Assembly: GCA_956465555.1 (NCBI GenBank)
Contig: OY101127.1
Location: 930,001-994,000 of the forward strand
Source: Nitzschia sp. pyKryTriq1
Lineage: Eukaryota; Bacillariophyta; Bacillariophyceae; Bacillariales; Bacillariaceae
Direction: 5' to 3'
DNA length: 64,000 nucleotides
Program-made: the position numbers and the translations under genes
The notes under the pieces: generated by a model
Told to the model about the DNA's origin: nothing
Database searches by the model: none
The model's input: only the letters and a program-made list of their open reading frames with translations
In this document: in pieces, positions 9,218 to 21,079 of the stretch
Numbering within the stretch: the stretch's first letter is position 1
Layout of the letters: every line of letters begins with the position of its first letter

Positions 9218-9598
9218 TAAGCACTGTATGTCGACTGGATGATTCGTGACTTCGGGCGCAGACGTCATCGTCATTTTTCTCTTTTTTTTTGGTTATTGAC
9301 CAAAAAAGTAGAAACGAAAGCGACGGGCGACGAAGCGGCGATGGCCGATGGAACTTAAAAAACGACCACGCAAGCTTCTTTCTCAAGAACGAAGTCTCCC
9401 AGATCCAATAGGCAAGAACGCCACCGTGCCAGAAATACTACCATACTCCTTTACTAAAGTCCTGTTCTATGTAGTTGTACAGTAAACCCATAGATACGGT
9501 AATCAGACTCAATCAATCTCACTGGGGTCTGCTCGCATTCTCTTTCAGTTAAACACATCCGTTCGACCAGCATTCACATCGTTCTTTGCCTGTTCAGC

Positions 9599-10441
9599 AT
9601 GGGAAATTTCCCCACATACATTCTCGCCCTTTCGTTGGTCTCTCGCATCACTCTTCCCTCTGTAAAAGCGCTGACAACTGGTCAGGGACCGACCCAAACA
9701 GGGACGTCAAAGTACACCGAGGGTTTTGGACGACGAGAGTGGATTCAGCAAGGATTAGTTTCGGCAGGAATTGCAGTAGTGGTATCAGATTGCCACCCGG
9801 CCAGAGCCGAATCTGTGTCATCTCCCGAACGAGAAGCACTGTTGCACGCCATTTATTCCCGATCGGACGATGAGACTATATTGAAATGCATTGATAACTT
9901 GATTGCATCAAAATCAGGAAAATCCAGTGCCTCGTCATCGTTGACGGATCGAATTGACGGAAAATGGAAATTAGTGTGGTCAATCAAGGATGACAAGTTT
10001 TCTCCTTTGCTCCAGCTTCCTGGACCTTTGAAACCTACATCCTATCAGTTTGCAGGCTTGGCAGCAGCACCCATTGTTGGAGAAGGACGAATCGCCCAAA
10101 TGCTTACCAATGGAGTATTGGGTCCGACCAAGACGTGGTTGTCTTCAGGGGTCGTGGAATACGAAAATGACTCTTCTTCCAGTACACTGCAGATTCGACC
10201 ACCATTTCGTTTAGAATTCGAAACTCCCTTTACGCCGAACCGACAAGTTTTAGTGGAGGCGGGTAGTGATTCTGATTTTCGAGCCGCCAACGCTCGATCG
10301 TTTGAGGCGCAATCAGCGCCACCGAATCTCTACCAGCAGCTCTACCTAGAAGGGATCGATAAAGGAAGCGTGCGCATCAGCAAGATTATTGAGGGAGATC
10401 CGGTCATTGTAGGTGCAACATTTGTGCATGTCAAAGAATAA
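9599..10441 (+). CDS. Plastid fibrillin (PAP family), thylakoid lumen-targeted
   Basis: The 280-aa protein is from a single exon. Residues 1-24 resemble a signal peptide. Residues 45-71 form a second signal with twin arginines, GRREWIQQG, a hydrophobic core (LVSAGIAVVVS) and an A-R-A cleavage site, as in Tat-dependent lumen proteins. The mature part has the PAP/fibrillin pattern: GKWKLVWSIKDDK near residue 121 and the closing G-S-V-R-I-S-K. Fibrillins bind lipids and quinones at plastoglobules and thylakoids and are light- and stress-linked. Tripartite targeting fits a secondary plastid: ER, then stroma, then lumen. Confidence 0.85.
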   Translation: MGNFPTYILALSLVSRITLPSVKALTTGQGPTQTGTSKYTEGFGRREWIQQGLVSAGIAVVVSDCHPARAESVSSPEREALLHAIYSRSDDETILKCIDNLIASKSGKSSASSSLTDRIDGKWKLVWSIKDDKFSPLLQLPGPLKPTSYQFAGLAAAPIVGEGRIAQMLTNGVLGPTKTWLSSGVVEYENDSSSSTLQIRPPFRLEFETPFTPNRQVLVEAGSDSDFRAANARSFEAQSAPPNLYQQLYLEGIDKGSVRISKIIEGDPVIVGATFVHVKE

Positions 10442-10681
10442 TTTTAGCCTATTTGTATTGGTGATCATTGTTCCATATTACCTCTTTTCCTCCCTCGGCT
10501 CTTCTCGAGCAATTATCTCAACTCAAGAAGCATACTAGTGGCACTCGACTAGTGTCCCAACGCCGAACTCGTTGACGTGTGATGGAGACACCGCCCCCAC
10601 TCTACAGTATATCATATACAGTATTACCGGTACATATGTAATTCTTTCAGTCCCCCGCTGACTTTGATCCGTATTCTTCTT

Positions 10682-12247
10682 CTAAAAGCGCCCATGCATT
10701 GTTTTTTTGAGTCCATCCACGAAGGCTTTCTTTTCAGCGTCACTCAGCATTTGATACATGTAAATCAATTTGGGCACACTGACCGTCGCCAATTTTACAA
10801 ATGTATTGTAGTGAACCCAAGTGCAAAGTGCCATCAGGAACTGACAGTCCAATCGATCCGTTACCCCGCCATGACCTGGAATGACTGAGTCAAAGTCTTT
10901 TAAATCATAAGCTCGTTTGATGGCACTCGCTAAAAAGCCCCCAAAAGGAGCGACCACACTCGCAAAGAATCCTAACCATAGTGCATGAATCTGAACCGGA
11001 TAAACATTTTTCAATACTAGTTCCACGTGATGAAATGTGTGCGAGGCTTCTCCCGAGATGCACCGTTCCGGAGTCGTGCCGACAACGCCGGTTGCCATAT
11101 TTTTAACGGAACAGTACTCGACCACCCCCGGAATCATCTTGACCAGATGAATGGGGAAAATTTCAAAGATTTGTGGAGGAATGACGGATTGGGCTTCTAG
11201 AAAGATATGATGATTCTCGCAGTCCAGTCTTGGAGGTGCCAGACGGAATTCGTTGGTCGGACAAGTCATCCAAGAATACTGGGCCAAAGCTCGACTCAAA
11301 TACCACGCGGCGATCATGGTGAAGATCCCTCCACCCATAAAGCCTTCCCATGTCTTGTTGGGAGAAAACTTGATAAAGGGACGTTGAATGAACTTGCGTC
11401 CACAAGTGATCCCCGCCACATATGCCATAATGTCATTGACGACCACCAGCAAAAAGGGAAACGTGAACCAGAATAAGCCATTGAAGATGTTGTGCATGAT
11501 ATACTTCATTTGACCGACAGTCAAGCACAGCACTACAATCGTCCAGCAAAGCTGGTTGAGCTGGAACTTAATGTGGCCAGTCTGCATCGTCGCGATGGTC
11601 GTAACGAATGTGCCGCTGTAGAGCCCGAACGCGCAATAGGTGGAGAAATATTGCGCGTAGGGGGCCAGATAGTGCAAATGCGCATTGTTTTGAATGACTT
11701 CGTTGACGAAGTCTCCGTACGTGTAAAAGATGGCGACGAAAAACCACATCCACTGCGTCGTTCGAAAGAGCGGAATCGTATCTTGAATCGTGGTGTAGTA
11801 GGCGTTGTAGCGAACCTTGACCAGCTCCCGGAACAGCAGAAACTCGGACAGCGCCACGATCATGCACACATACAGGTGCCCGCTGTACACACAAGCGCAA
11901 AAGACGCCGATCATCCCAGCGCCACTGATGATGCGCGTCATCATTTTTCGGAGACGAGATTCGTCCTTGGAGACAGACGTGCCACAGGCACCGCTACCGC
12001 TACAACCAGAGGCATCCTCGCTGCTGCTGCTCTCAGATGGAAGTCTTCGCTTTTGCTTGGGCATTTCCGAGGTGGAGTCCGCGGTCGGGATAGGAGTCAC
12101 TTCTTCCATGCTTTTGCCGCTGATCGAATCCATGATCGGCAGTTCGGTCACCGATTCGTGGCAGGACTGAGAGTGCTCCTCGTCAACCGCATCCATCGCA
12201 CGGGGCCGCCGTTGCCTGAGCCCTTTGTTGTTCGACGAGGATGCCAT
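10682..12247 (-). CDS. CDP-diacylglycerol synthase (phosphatidate cytidylyltransferase)
   Basis: The start is the ATG at 12247 (521 aa). The protein makes CDP-diacylglycerol from phosphatidate and CTP, the precursor of phosphatidylinositol and phosphatidylglycerol, in the ER membrane. About 120 N-terminal residues are Ser-rich and cytosolic. Several membrane helices follow. The family features are clear: FSPNKTWEGFMGG in the middle, and near the C-terminus the CDS signature SAIKRAYDLKDFDSVIPGHG then GVTDRLDC, with the Mg-binding Asp residues intact. The eukaryotic (Cds1-like) type is favoured over the plastid type by the YAQY/NKTWEG features and by the lack of a transit peptide. Confidence 0.93.
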   Translation of the reverse strand: MASSSNNKGLRQRRPRAMDAVDEEHSQSCHESVTELPIMDSISGKSMEEVTPIPTADSTSEMPKQKRRLPSESSSSEDASGCSGSGACGTSVSKDESRLRKMMTRIISGAGMIGVFCACVYSGHLYVCMIVALSEFLLFRELVKVRYNAYYTTIQDTIPLFRTTQWMWFFVAIFYTYGDFVNEVIQNNAHLHYLAPYAQYFSTYCAFGLYSGTFVTTIATMQTGHIKFQLNQLCWTIVVLCLTVGQMKYIMHNIFNGLFWFTFPFLLVVVNDIMAYVAGITCGRKFIQRPFIKFSPNKTWEGFMGGGIFTMIAAWYLSRALAQYSWMTCPTNEFRLAPPRLDCENHHIFLEAQSVIPPQIFEIFPIHLVKMIPGVVEYCSVKNMATGVVGTTPERCISGEASHTFHHVELVLKNVYPVQIHALWLGFFASVVAPFGGFLASAIKRAYDLKDFDSVIPGHGGVTDRLDCQFLMALCTWVHYNTFVKLATVSVPKLIYMYQMLSDAEKKAFVDGLKKTMHGRF

Positions 12248-13180
12248 GGTCGTGGTCGATGGGTGCAAACTGTGCTTGTGAGCTGTGAGAGATGGGAGCT
12301 GCTGTACTCTCTCTCTCTAGAGAGCTTGCATCGCAGTATTTTACAGTATGTAACTGATGCGGTGTCCTAACGGGTGTACATACCGTATGTACCTCGCAAA
12401 TTTGGGCGTTGACTAATACTGCGCGATGCTGGCCGAGGCTTGGCCGAGGGCGCCCGCATCACCATCGCGGAGAGAAAAGTGAGGGAAAGCAGATGAGAGG
12501 GGAAGCCTAGTATGATACAGAATTACGAATGGATGGGTTTGGATTTGGATTTGGATTTGGGGGGCATCGCATGTGTTTTATTGCCACCCCCTCTTTTTGA
12601 CGGAGCGTGAACAGACCACCAGATAACAGATAACTACAGTATTACCTGACTATGGTACCTCGAACCGGTACGCACCGTACTATTCGTATCTCTACTCTAG
12701 TAGTAGTAGAGTAGTTGTTACTCTTTCTGTAGCATGGGTACCTGGCAACGCAATCCAAGCTCAGTCCTACTCGTGCACTACTAGTCGGCGAGAGCTGCTC
12801 TATTATACGAATACAGAAAAGTAGCTAATACGTGGTGTACTGGAATGGACGAGCACGAATAAGCTTCGTACGCTGGCTCAGCTACTATAGCTCTAGTACC
12901 AGCTCCCTATACTCGACTACTAGTAGAGAGAGGGGCAAGCAAGCAAAAACTTGACTTCGTTTCTCTAATCTACTAGAGGTCTCTAGATCTAGCTACTCAA
13001 CTCTAGAGTTGGTAGAAGTCAAGAGGACGCCCGTCGTCCTCCTTATGCATTGCACTCCTACGGTATCATGTTGCAGACGGTTGCAATGTATGTTGAGGAG
13101 ACTCGTGACACAAGTCGGAAACAAGTTGGATTCGCATCTAATCTTCGCTATTTGTCACCACGTCGCCTGTCCAAAGAAGT
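12248..13180. other. Intergenic region with simple repeats and short palindromes
   Basis: The promoter of the CDP-diacylglycerol synthase gene should lie at the left end, where a CT run (TCTCTCTCTCT near 12308) and CTCTAGAGAG occur. A GGATTT hexamer is repeated at about 12538-12560. Between 12650 and 12990 there are many short self-complementary words (CTAGTAG, CTCTAGAG, GGTACC). No gene was recognised. Confidence 0.5.
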
Positions 13181-15269
13181 CTACTTGGATGATCGCCGAA
13201 GCATCGTGTATGCTCCCCCCAAGAAAAATAGATTCAGGAGCGCACAGACAAAAATGTTGAAAAAGTAATTGGCAAAGACACCATCAATGCCAATACTTTC
13301 GTACACAAATTCTCCGGGTAGAGGGCACTCCTCGGATCCCCCCACGGAAATAGCAACCTCGTCGTCCGCACATGGAATGTTGCGATCTGCAAATTCATTC
13401 ACCAGTAGTGCCCCGTAGCCGTAGCGGCAAAAGGATATGTAACTCATCCACTTGATTCCCCAATGCACTATATCGCACAAAAAAAGGAAAGCGGCATATT
13501 AGTCTTGACTTCGGACTTGCTGGTGGTACAAACAAAAAAGCTCAACGGTACTCACTGTTAGCCAAAGGAATATAAAAACCTCCAACAATAAAGAAGAAAA
13601 GCGTGATCGACGGTGCCAGTAGCAAGGCCATTTGCATATTCGGAATGAGGATACTCATGAAAAATCCCATACTCTGAGCACAACTAAGCGTGAGATAATA
13701 GGCCAAAACAAACTTGAAGAAAGCTGCGGCCTCCAATCGAAGCCCTGCTGTGAAGTAGACAATGATGCCGTAGCATAACGGCAGCGCGATATTTGTAGTC
13801 ATATCAGAGGCTGTTTTGGCCAAGAAGAAAGGCAAGACACCATAAAGTTTCTTGGCCCGTTCCCGTCTCAGCAAAGCACGATCGCGCTGAAAGACAGAGA
13901 TACTCCCCACCACAATGCTGTTGCCCTGTGCGATCAGCATGAAGAAAAGAAGAGAATTTCGCTGGAAGACCCACGAGGTATTATTCGGCATTTGCCACCA
14001 GAAAAAGGATGTAAAGAAAATATATGCGAACGTCAACATAATCGAAACACGTGTGAACTTTTCTCCTCGTCGTTGCTTGAGAGTGCGACTAGCCAAAAGA
14101 CGCAGTTGTTGAATGAATGGCGCTTCGTACTTTTTGGGGCGTTCCTTTAGTTCCGACAATGTAGACATTTCCCGAACCAACTTTGGGTGAGAAGAGTTTT
14201 TATTCATATCCCCATGCGAGCTCATGTAGCTAGCACCATACTGACTCCAGTGTTTGGTAAGCACTGCATCTTCTTGTTTCGACTGATCACGAATGATGCT
14301 GTCCATGATCCAGTCGGCGATTCCGGTTTCGGGCGGGAGCTCTCCGACAGACGGAATGAGCTCTAAATAATTTCTAGCGGATACTGCAGGTCCATTATAG
14401 ACCACTTTTCCTTGGCTGAGAAGTAGCAAGTGATCCAGAAGCTTGAAAATATCAGTACGTGGTTGGTGAATGACAACCGAAATGGCATGGCCAAGAGAAG
14501 CCAATTGCTTAAGTGTTCCCATAAGAGAATAGGCAGTGGTAGCGTCTAGACCACTCGTCGGCTCATCTAGCAAGAGCAAGCTCGGACGAACAACCAGCTC
14601 GGCAGCGACAGCCGTCCGCTTTCGTTCTCCACCCGAAATTCCAGGCTGATTCGCCAAGGAGGAGCCGATCAAGTTGTCTCGAATGTGAGATAGCCCTAGG
14701 ATAGCCATGACATCCTCCACAAGCTCACGGACTTCTTGGTCAGGAGTCTCATGTGGAGTTTTCAACCGTGCGGCAAAATAGATAGTTTCCTCAACTGTCA
14801 AATTGCTCAGCAGCAAGTCGTCTTGCCACACTACGCCCACCATTTGTTTAGGAAGTCGGCCTTCCTCCCCATTTACAATGATGGAACCGGCAATGTCGGT
14901 AGGTTTCACAAGACCAGCGACCACGCTCGTCAAGGAGGTCTTTCCGCTTCCACTTGGCCCGATCCAAGCGGTCAATTTGTATGGTGAAATCTTGGTCGAA
15001 ACTCTATCCAAGATCACTGAGCGTTCCTTAACCTTGGCGTTCTGCGCCTTGGCTGTTGCAGTCGATGTGACGGGCTGATACGTCAGCTCTTGCAATTCAA
15101 CCTCGACTATGGACACGCTTCTCGACTGGTTCATGAGCATCGTGGAGGCTTTCTTACCAGCTTCCAAGTGAGGTCTTGCGCTTTTCCCCGCCGTTTCTTC
15201 GTTGCTCGACGGCATCTCGGTGGAGGGAGCACCGTCCACTTCTTCGTTGTGCCCATCGTCGGCGGACAT
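13181..15269 (-). CDS. ABCG-type half-transporter 1
   Basis: Two exons (15269-13556 and 13467-13181), joined across an 88-nt GT-AG intron, give 666 aa in frame. The junction restores the family's helix-loop (GGFYIPLANM joined to HWGIKWMSYISF). The order is nucleotide-binding domain then membrane domain, as in ABCG/WHITE. Walker A is GPSGSGKTSL, the signature is ISGGERKR and Walker B is LLLLDEPTSGLD. The membrane part has about six helices and ends with the CRYGYGALLVNEF segment and a Cys-containing loop. It needs a partner half to work and is predicted to export lipids, sterols or pigments. It is divergent from a second ABCG gene 905 bp away. Confidence 0.92.
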
Positions 15270-16174
15270 GGGGCCGTTTCTGGATATATCTTGTAATATT
15301 GGAGGCTTCGAGATAGCCTGATGGAGAAATTCAAGGATTGGCTATAATACTGGTACCAGTAAGTTTCGATGATGGATGAGCGTGAGAGGCAGAGAGGATT
15401 ATTATACAATATAGGCAATCGACAAGCAACCCGTAATGATGATGTGATGTGATATTTTTTATTGTCTAATATATTGTCTTCATTCTTTAGCATGGTTCAT
15501 TCGTGCGTGCGATGATGATGATGATGATGATGATAACTTCACGCGGGATGATGCTGTCTGACGTTAGACGCGTTCAACGTGGACACGTTGCTGGCTTATT
15601 TTGCGCGCGCCGCACGCTATTTTGTTCGTACACCGTCGAACTTCGTAGAACGTCGAACGTGGTCGTCGAATAGCCATCTTTTTGGCGCTAATCAATCCAT
15701 CATTATTATTATCTATTATTTCTTCGCCCTCTTCTTCCAAGTTCATTTAACGACATTCAATGACGACATCACTATACTTAGCAGCAAGTGAATGTCATAT
15801 AAGCCTTGTCTGGTGCCACTCCGCCAGTATACCGTTAATACTGTACGGTATGTACAGTTAGTAGAGAGAAACCATGGCAAGTCCTGACGACGCAACAACG
15901 CCACGACGCGCCGCTGCTCTGTCAGATCTTCAGAATGAAAGTTCGTACAGTACCGGTACCAGTACGTGTACATGGTGGTAGTCTCGGGTAAGAGAGATAC
16001 CACAGCGAATTATTGAACTGCGAAACGTGCGGGTACCTTCAATCTTCAACTCCACTACAAGTACTGTACTATTACTGCTACAATACTATTGCGCAAATAG
16101 ACAGCAAGAGCAACAAGTCAGGTCGAGCAGTTGTTCACAGCGACAGTCACACTGAATCAAAGTCCAAGCAAGAC
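15270..16174. other. Divergent promoter region between two ABCG genes
   Basis: The two half-transporters are transcribed outward from here. A (GAT) repeat lies at about 15511-15533. GGTAC-type words lie near 15350, 15845 and 15955. The rightward coding frame stays open upstream of 16175 but has no ATG there. No other gene is recognised. Confidence 0.5.
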
Positions 16175-18485
16175 ATGACAGAACCCAGTATATCAAGTAA
16201 CAATAGTGGCAGCAGTCCCAGTCCGAATGGCTCTGTAGACGAAGACGTTTCAAGAAAAACTGGGCTCTTTCTCCGTTGGAGCCGCCTGGTCAAGACCGTT
16301 CAGGTAAAAGAGAGTAATGCCGGATTGCTGCGAGGATCCATTGCCGCTCCGAGTCCGGAAGCCATGCGGGAGTTCAGCAAGACGGGTCCCACCACAAAGA
16401 TAATCTTGGATGAAGTCTCGGGATGTGCCGAGCCAGGACAAGTCTTGTGCATGATGGGCCCCTCGGGGTCAGGAAAGACATCACTTCTCAACTGCTTGAG
16501 TGGACGTACATCGTACGAGTCGGGAATTATCACCATCAACGGACAGCCATTGACATCCAACGCCATGAAAAAACGTCTTATGGCCCAGATTGCCTATGTG
16601 AAACAAAATGATGTCTTTTTTGAACATCTAACCGTCCGAGATCAACTCGGATACACTGCGTTTCTCAGGCTACCGCAAGCTTGGAGCAAAGCTCGCAAAT
16701 TAGACGAAGTGGAGCGGATTATCAAATTATTACGCCTCAATAAAGTTGCGGATTCCAAAATCAGCCTGTTGTCGGGTGGAGAAAAGAAACGCGTAAACAT
16801 CGGAACAGAGCTTTTGACTGACCCTTCGTGTATCCTTTTGGATGAACCCACCAGGTATGTTCGTTGAAGACAAATAGAAATCCAGAGCAGGATATTGGTA
16901 CCTCATATCTCACTCTTGTTTTGCTTCTTGTCGTCCTCGTGTGTTGCAGTGGACTGGATTCAACTAGTGCTGTAGCCTTGATGCAAATGCTTCAGCAGTT
17001 CGCCCGAGCTCAGAGCAAGACGGTCATCACCTCCATCCACCAGCCGAACTCAGCGCTTTTCTTTTCTTTTGATAAATTGATCATGCTGGCGGAAGGAAAT
17101 GTAGTGTTCTTTGGGAGCCCACGTGACTCTTTGACGTATCTTCGAAATGTCGACCTTGCTTGTCCGGATGGGTACAATGCAGCCGATCACTGGATGGACT
17201 TGCTGGTTCAAGATACTTCTATTGAGGAATCTTCGAGAAACATACTTGAACGAACCGAACGAACGGCCGGTGAAAACTCGGATGGAACCGGTCGCACTAT
17301 CGTCGCCTTGGAGTCGTTGACGGAAGATGTGCAAACACATGTCGACAGAAACTCTACCGAATTGGTGAATCGAAACAAAAATGCGGGCCGCATTCGCCGG
17401 GACACTATCAAGGCACTGAACCTGACCACGCGAGAACGATTGGTTCAGGCTTGGGACAACGAGTTGATTGCAGACCAGATGGACGTGGCTACCTTGGATC
17501 AGAAAGAAGAAGATGCCGTCAACAACGTGGGATCTTTTAAAAAGTACAACACTTCTTGGGGACTGCAGTATCGAGTTTTGGTCCATCGATCTCTGAAGAA
17601 CAGCCGATCCGCAATCTTTACGCCTATCAACTTGATCAAGAGTGCAGCACTAGGCGTTGTGTCGGGGGCTCTCTGGTTCCAAATGGACTACACGGAGTCG
17701 AATGTCTTTGATATGAGCTCGTTCTTTTTTTTTACCATGACATATTGGGTGGTGAGATGAATACTATGTTGTTTGAATCTTTCATGAAAATCAAAACGGT
17801 TGCGTTTACTCACACTCGTAAACTTCTCCTGTTTCAGTTTGACAGCATGTTTACTGCGTTGATGGCTTTCCCATCCGAACGAGAAGTCATCTTGAAAGAA
17901 AGATCGAGTGGTTCGTATCATCTAGGCGCCTACTTTTTGGCCAAGTCAACTTCCGAGATGCCCACCCGTTTGGTGCTTCCCTTTATCTACATGATTATTT
18001 CTTTCTGGATGGCTGGAGTCAGCAACCGATTTGGCATTTTCGTCTTAACTACTCTTATTTCGCTACTAAGCGTTGTGGCTGGAGAAGCCCTTGGCTTGAT
18101 GATTGGTGCATCCATATACGACATGGAAAAGGCAATGACTGTCATGACTGTTGTTTCGTTAGCACTCATGCTCCTTGGAGGATTCTTTGTTGACAATGTG
18201 CCATCTTGGTTGGGATGGGGGAAGTTCCTTTCTCCATTCAAGTATTCCTTTGATGCTTCAAGGCAATTGATCTTCGACCGGAACGTCCCTTGCGATGGAA
18301 GCGGTGCGCTGGAGAGTCTATGTGGCGGCTCCAGTGAAGGGAGTGTGCCCCCGGAGGAGGTGATCGAATTTCTTAATATCCAAGGAAGCGTCGGATTCAA
18401 CGTCGGCCTTCTCTTGGTCATTGGCGTGATTCCCCGATATATTGCGTATCTCGCATTGCGCTCAAAGAAAGAAGGGGGGCGATAA
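16175..18485 (+). CDS. ABCG-type half-transporter 2
   Basis: Three exons (16175-16854, 16950-17751, 17838-18485) with introns of 95 and 86 nt give 709 aa. The first intron interrupts Walker B (LLDEPT then S-G-L-D), and splicing restores it. Walker A is MGPSGSGKTSLLNC and the signature is LLSGGEKKRVNIG. A charged linker of ~150 residues separates the nucleotide-binding domain from the membrane half, whose helices include AYFLAKSTSEMP and the Gly-rich GGFFVDNVPSW segment. The start is the first in-frame ATG; the frame is open further upstream, so a missed 5' exon cannot be excluded. Intron positions differ from transporter 1, so the pair is probably not a recent duplicate. Confidence 0.9.
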
Positions 18486-18718
18486 CAATAAAAGTAAGCA
18501 TTTACTACCCACTAAAACCTGTCCATAGTACTATGTAAAGTGACATGATTACTTTGGCAGTCACTAGTCTGTCGGAGTCGTCGGGGCTCTAAAGCTTGAA
18601 GTGATTGGCTTTAATTGCGTATACCAGTTCCCTTCGACGGTACCGGTACATTCATAACATGGCGAGCGAAGTTTGTGCTATGTAGAATCATGTTTAAAAA
18701 TTACTCGATGTTAGAAAT

Positions 18719-19999
18719 TTACTGCGCACTTTCGGTTTGAGTGGCTGCGAGTTCAGAGCCCTCGGCGGTGTCCTTTCCGGCTTGTTCCTGTCCGTACGTG
18801 GGGAAATCGGTGTAACCTTTTGCACCTGTGTGGCCCCACCAGGTATCATACGCGGCTGATTCGGCGAGAGGCCAGTTATTGGCAAAACGCTCCGGCAAAT
18901 CAGGGTTGCTCATGTACAGCCGCCCGAAACAGGCCATGTCGGCTGCACCGGATCGGATCATACCCTCTGCAACTTCCTTGGTAAGACCGACGTTGCACAT
19001 GATGATGCCATCGTAGTACTTTCGCAGTTGGGCGCAGGTCACTGGCTTTGTCTTTCCGTGATATCCGAAACCAAGACCATCCATCACGTGCATGTACGCG
19101 AGATTGTATTTGTTCATCTCCTTGGCGACATATGAGAACATTTCAACATTGTCTTCGGATCCCATACCTCCAAAGCCACCGTTTGGCGAGATGCGGAAAC
19201 CGATTCGATTCGCAGGGTATGCACCACTGGCAATAATACCTTCTACAATTTCTTTCAAGAATCGAATTCGATTCTCCATGCTTCCCCCGTATTCGTCGGT
19301 TCGTACGTTGGAGCAAGATTGGAGAAATTGGTCGACGAGGTAGCCGTTGGCACCATGGACTTCAACGCCATCGAAACCGGCTTCCTTACACCTCTTGGCT
19401 GCCTCAACAAAATCTAGGATCGTCATTTTGATCTCTTCAGTGGTCAAGGCATGTGGAACCTCCGGCTCGGTATCGTCCATGTTGAGCGTCTTCACCTTTC
19501 CAGTCATGCGAATATTGGAAGCAGAAACAGTGCGATTTGTGGTGGGATGAAATGTTGAGTGGGCTTGACGTCCGAGGTGCCAGAGCTGCAAGAAGATCTT
19601 CCCACCTTTAGCATGGACACGGTCCACCACCTTTTTCCATCCCTCAACTTGCTCCGCAGTGCAAATCTGGGGTGCGTTGCGCCAACCGTAACCCTCCTCC
19701 GAGACCGCCGTCGCTTCGGTGATCACAAGGCCGGCGGACGCACGTTGTTCGTAATATTCTGCCTGGATGTCGTTGGGAATACGGCAGGCAGGATCGAACG
19801 GATCGTCGGTGGGCGTTCCTCTATACGTCAAAAGAAACAAGATTTTGTTAGCCCAAACTGGTGTCAACTTCGACAACCAAGACAAATTTCATGCACCAAG
19901 AACAACTTACCTCGCCCTAGTCAATGGAGCCAATGCCAGCCTATTCGAGAGCTCAAGGTCTCCGACCGTGATCTTAGAAAGAAGCTGAAGTTCGCCCAT
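18719..19999 (-). CDS. Old Yellow Enzyme-type ene-reductase
   Basis: Two exons (19999-19911 and 19820-18719) with a 90-nt intron give 396 aa. The junction yields LAPLTRARGTPTDDPFDP, as expected for the OYE N-terminus. This is an FMN TIM barrel: QLWHLGRQAH, the substrate-binding pair in VEVHGANGYLVDQFLQ, the phosphate-side RTDEYGGSMENR, and C-terminal FGRLYMSNPDLPERF. It reduces activated C=C bonds with NADPH. In plants the family includes 12-oxophytodienoate reductases, and in algae it may handle oxylipins or xenobiotics. The C-terminus (ESAQ) is not a peroxisomal signal, so it is likely cytosolic. It is convergent with ABCG transporter 2. Confidence 0.93.
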
Positions 20000-21079
20000 G
20001 ATGTATGTTTGTGTTTGTCGGTTGAGTTGTTTGCTTTTACTTTTACGGAGAACGACTACTTTTTTATGGGTACAAGCTTTTGACTTGTTGTTTCGAGGAG
20101 ATGAAATAATAATGCACAACTATTTTTGCTGATGGGCCAACCACGCACGCAAAAGATGCGACCAGTTTTCCGCACAGTTCTTCGAAGTTCGTGTGTGCGC
20201 GTTTCGTTGGAGACGCAACAACTGATCAACTTCGAAGGTCTTCGAATGTCAAGCGGGCATATATTACGCAGTGAATGAACAGCGCAGCGGCGTGCAGTAC
20301 TGAGTGCTGTACTGGTACGTACTGGGACGTTTGGGATGACGCGACGACTAGACTAGTACGTACGAAGACTACCGGTACACACATCCTATACCGGTATGAT
20401 ACGTACAGTACAGTTCGTACCGGGGTGTACAGTTCCGGTCCAGATGAGTACCGGTAGTACAGCCCGGTGCGCGCCTCTCAGTCGTCGGCAACTAGTAGTC
20501 GACGTGGCGCATGAGAGGGAGACCAAGTGAATAATCATAGCTGGAATTTCCCGCCATTTCAGAGGCACCCTGCTAGCCACATATTTAATTTTTCACAGTT
20601 TTCTCTCCATTTTTGGAAAGATCTCAAAAGTCTGAACATTTTCATATGCTTTTCGACTTGAAAGCGTGAATTTTGAAGGAAAAATGAAATAATTAAATTC
20701 TCCCGCGATACACCGTGTTAAAAAGTCGAAATCTGGAAAGCCCATAAGTCAGGCCCGCCAATTGATTCAGCCAGGTGTCTTCTAAGGTAGTTACTATAAA
20801 GACCTACCAATATTTTAGGTACCATATGGTAATCGTACCTGTCGGGATGACCACTAGAGTAGTAGTGGAGTATTAGAGCTAGTGGAGAGGGACGACCAGG
20901 TACATTAACTCTCGTCTACTAGCTAAAGAGTACTGGTTCTCTCTCTACTCTAAGAGTAGTAGTAGAGTATTAGAGCTAGTAGTAGGACGTAGAGAGATAG
21001 TGGAGAGGGACGACCAGGTACATTAACTCTTGTCCTTCCAAATATTTAAGATTGCTATTCGATTAAGAACGCCGGAAGA
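20000..21079. other. Intergenic region, GGTAC-rich then AT-rich
   Basis: Positions 20295-20465 are densely packed with GTACGTAC, ACCGGTA and CCGGTAC words. Positions 20575-20740 are AT-rich and unremarkable. Positions 20855-21040 hold a local duplication described separately. The promoter of the Old Yellow Enzyme gene should be at the left end. No coding sequence is recognised. Confidence 0.5.
20858..21034 (+). repeat. Imperfect tandem duplication (~60-80 bp units)
   Basis: A block running from AGTAGTAG through GAGTATTAGAGCTAG to GGACGACCAGGTACATTAACT at about 20858-20913 recurs at about 20955-21034. The second copy has about 20 extra bases in the middle (AGTAGGACGTAGAGAGAT). The spacer between them is CT/AG-rich. 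This is a direct repeat by inspection. Confidence 0.85.

Noticed and set aside
11492-12370. 292-codon rightward open frame
   Set aside because: It is antisense to the N-terminal half of CDP-diacylglycerol synthase, has no domain and mirrors the codon pattern of the real gene.
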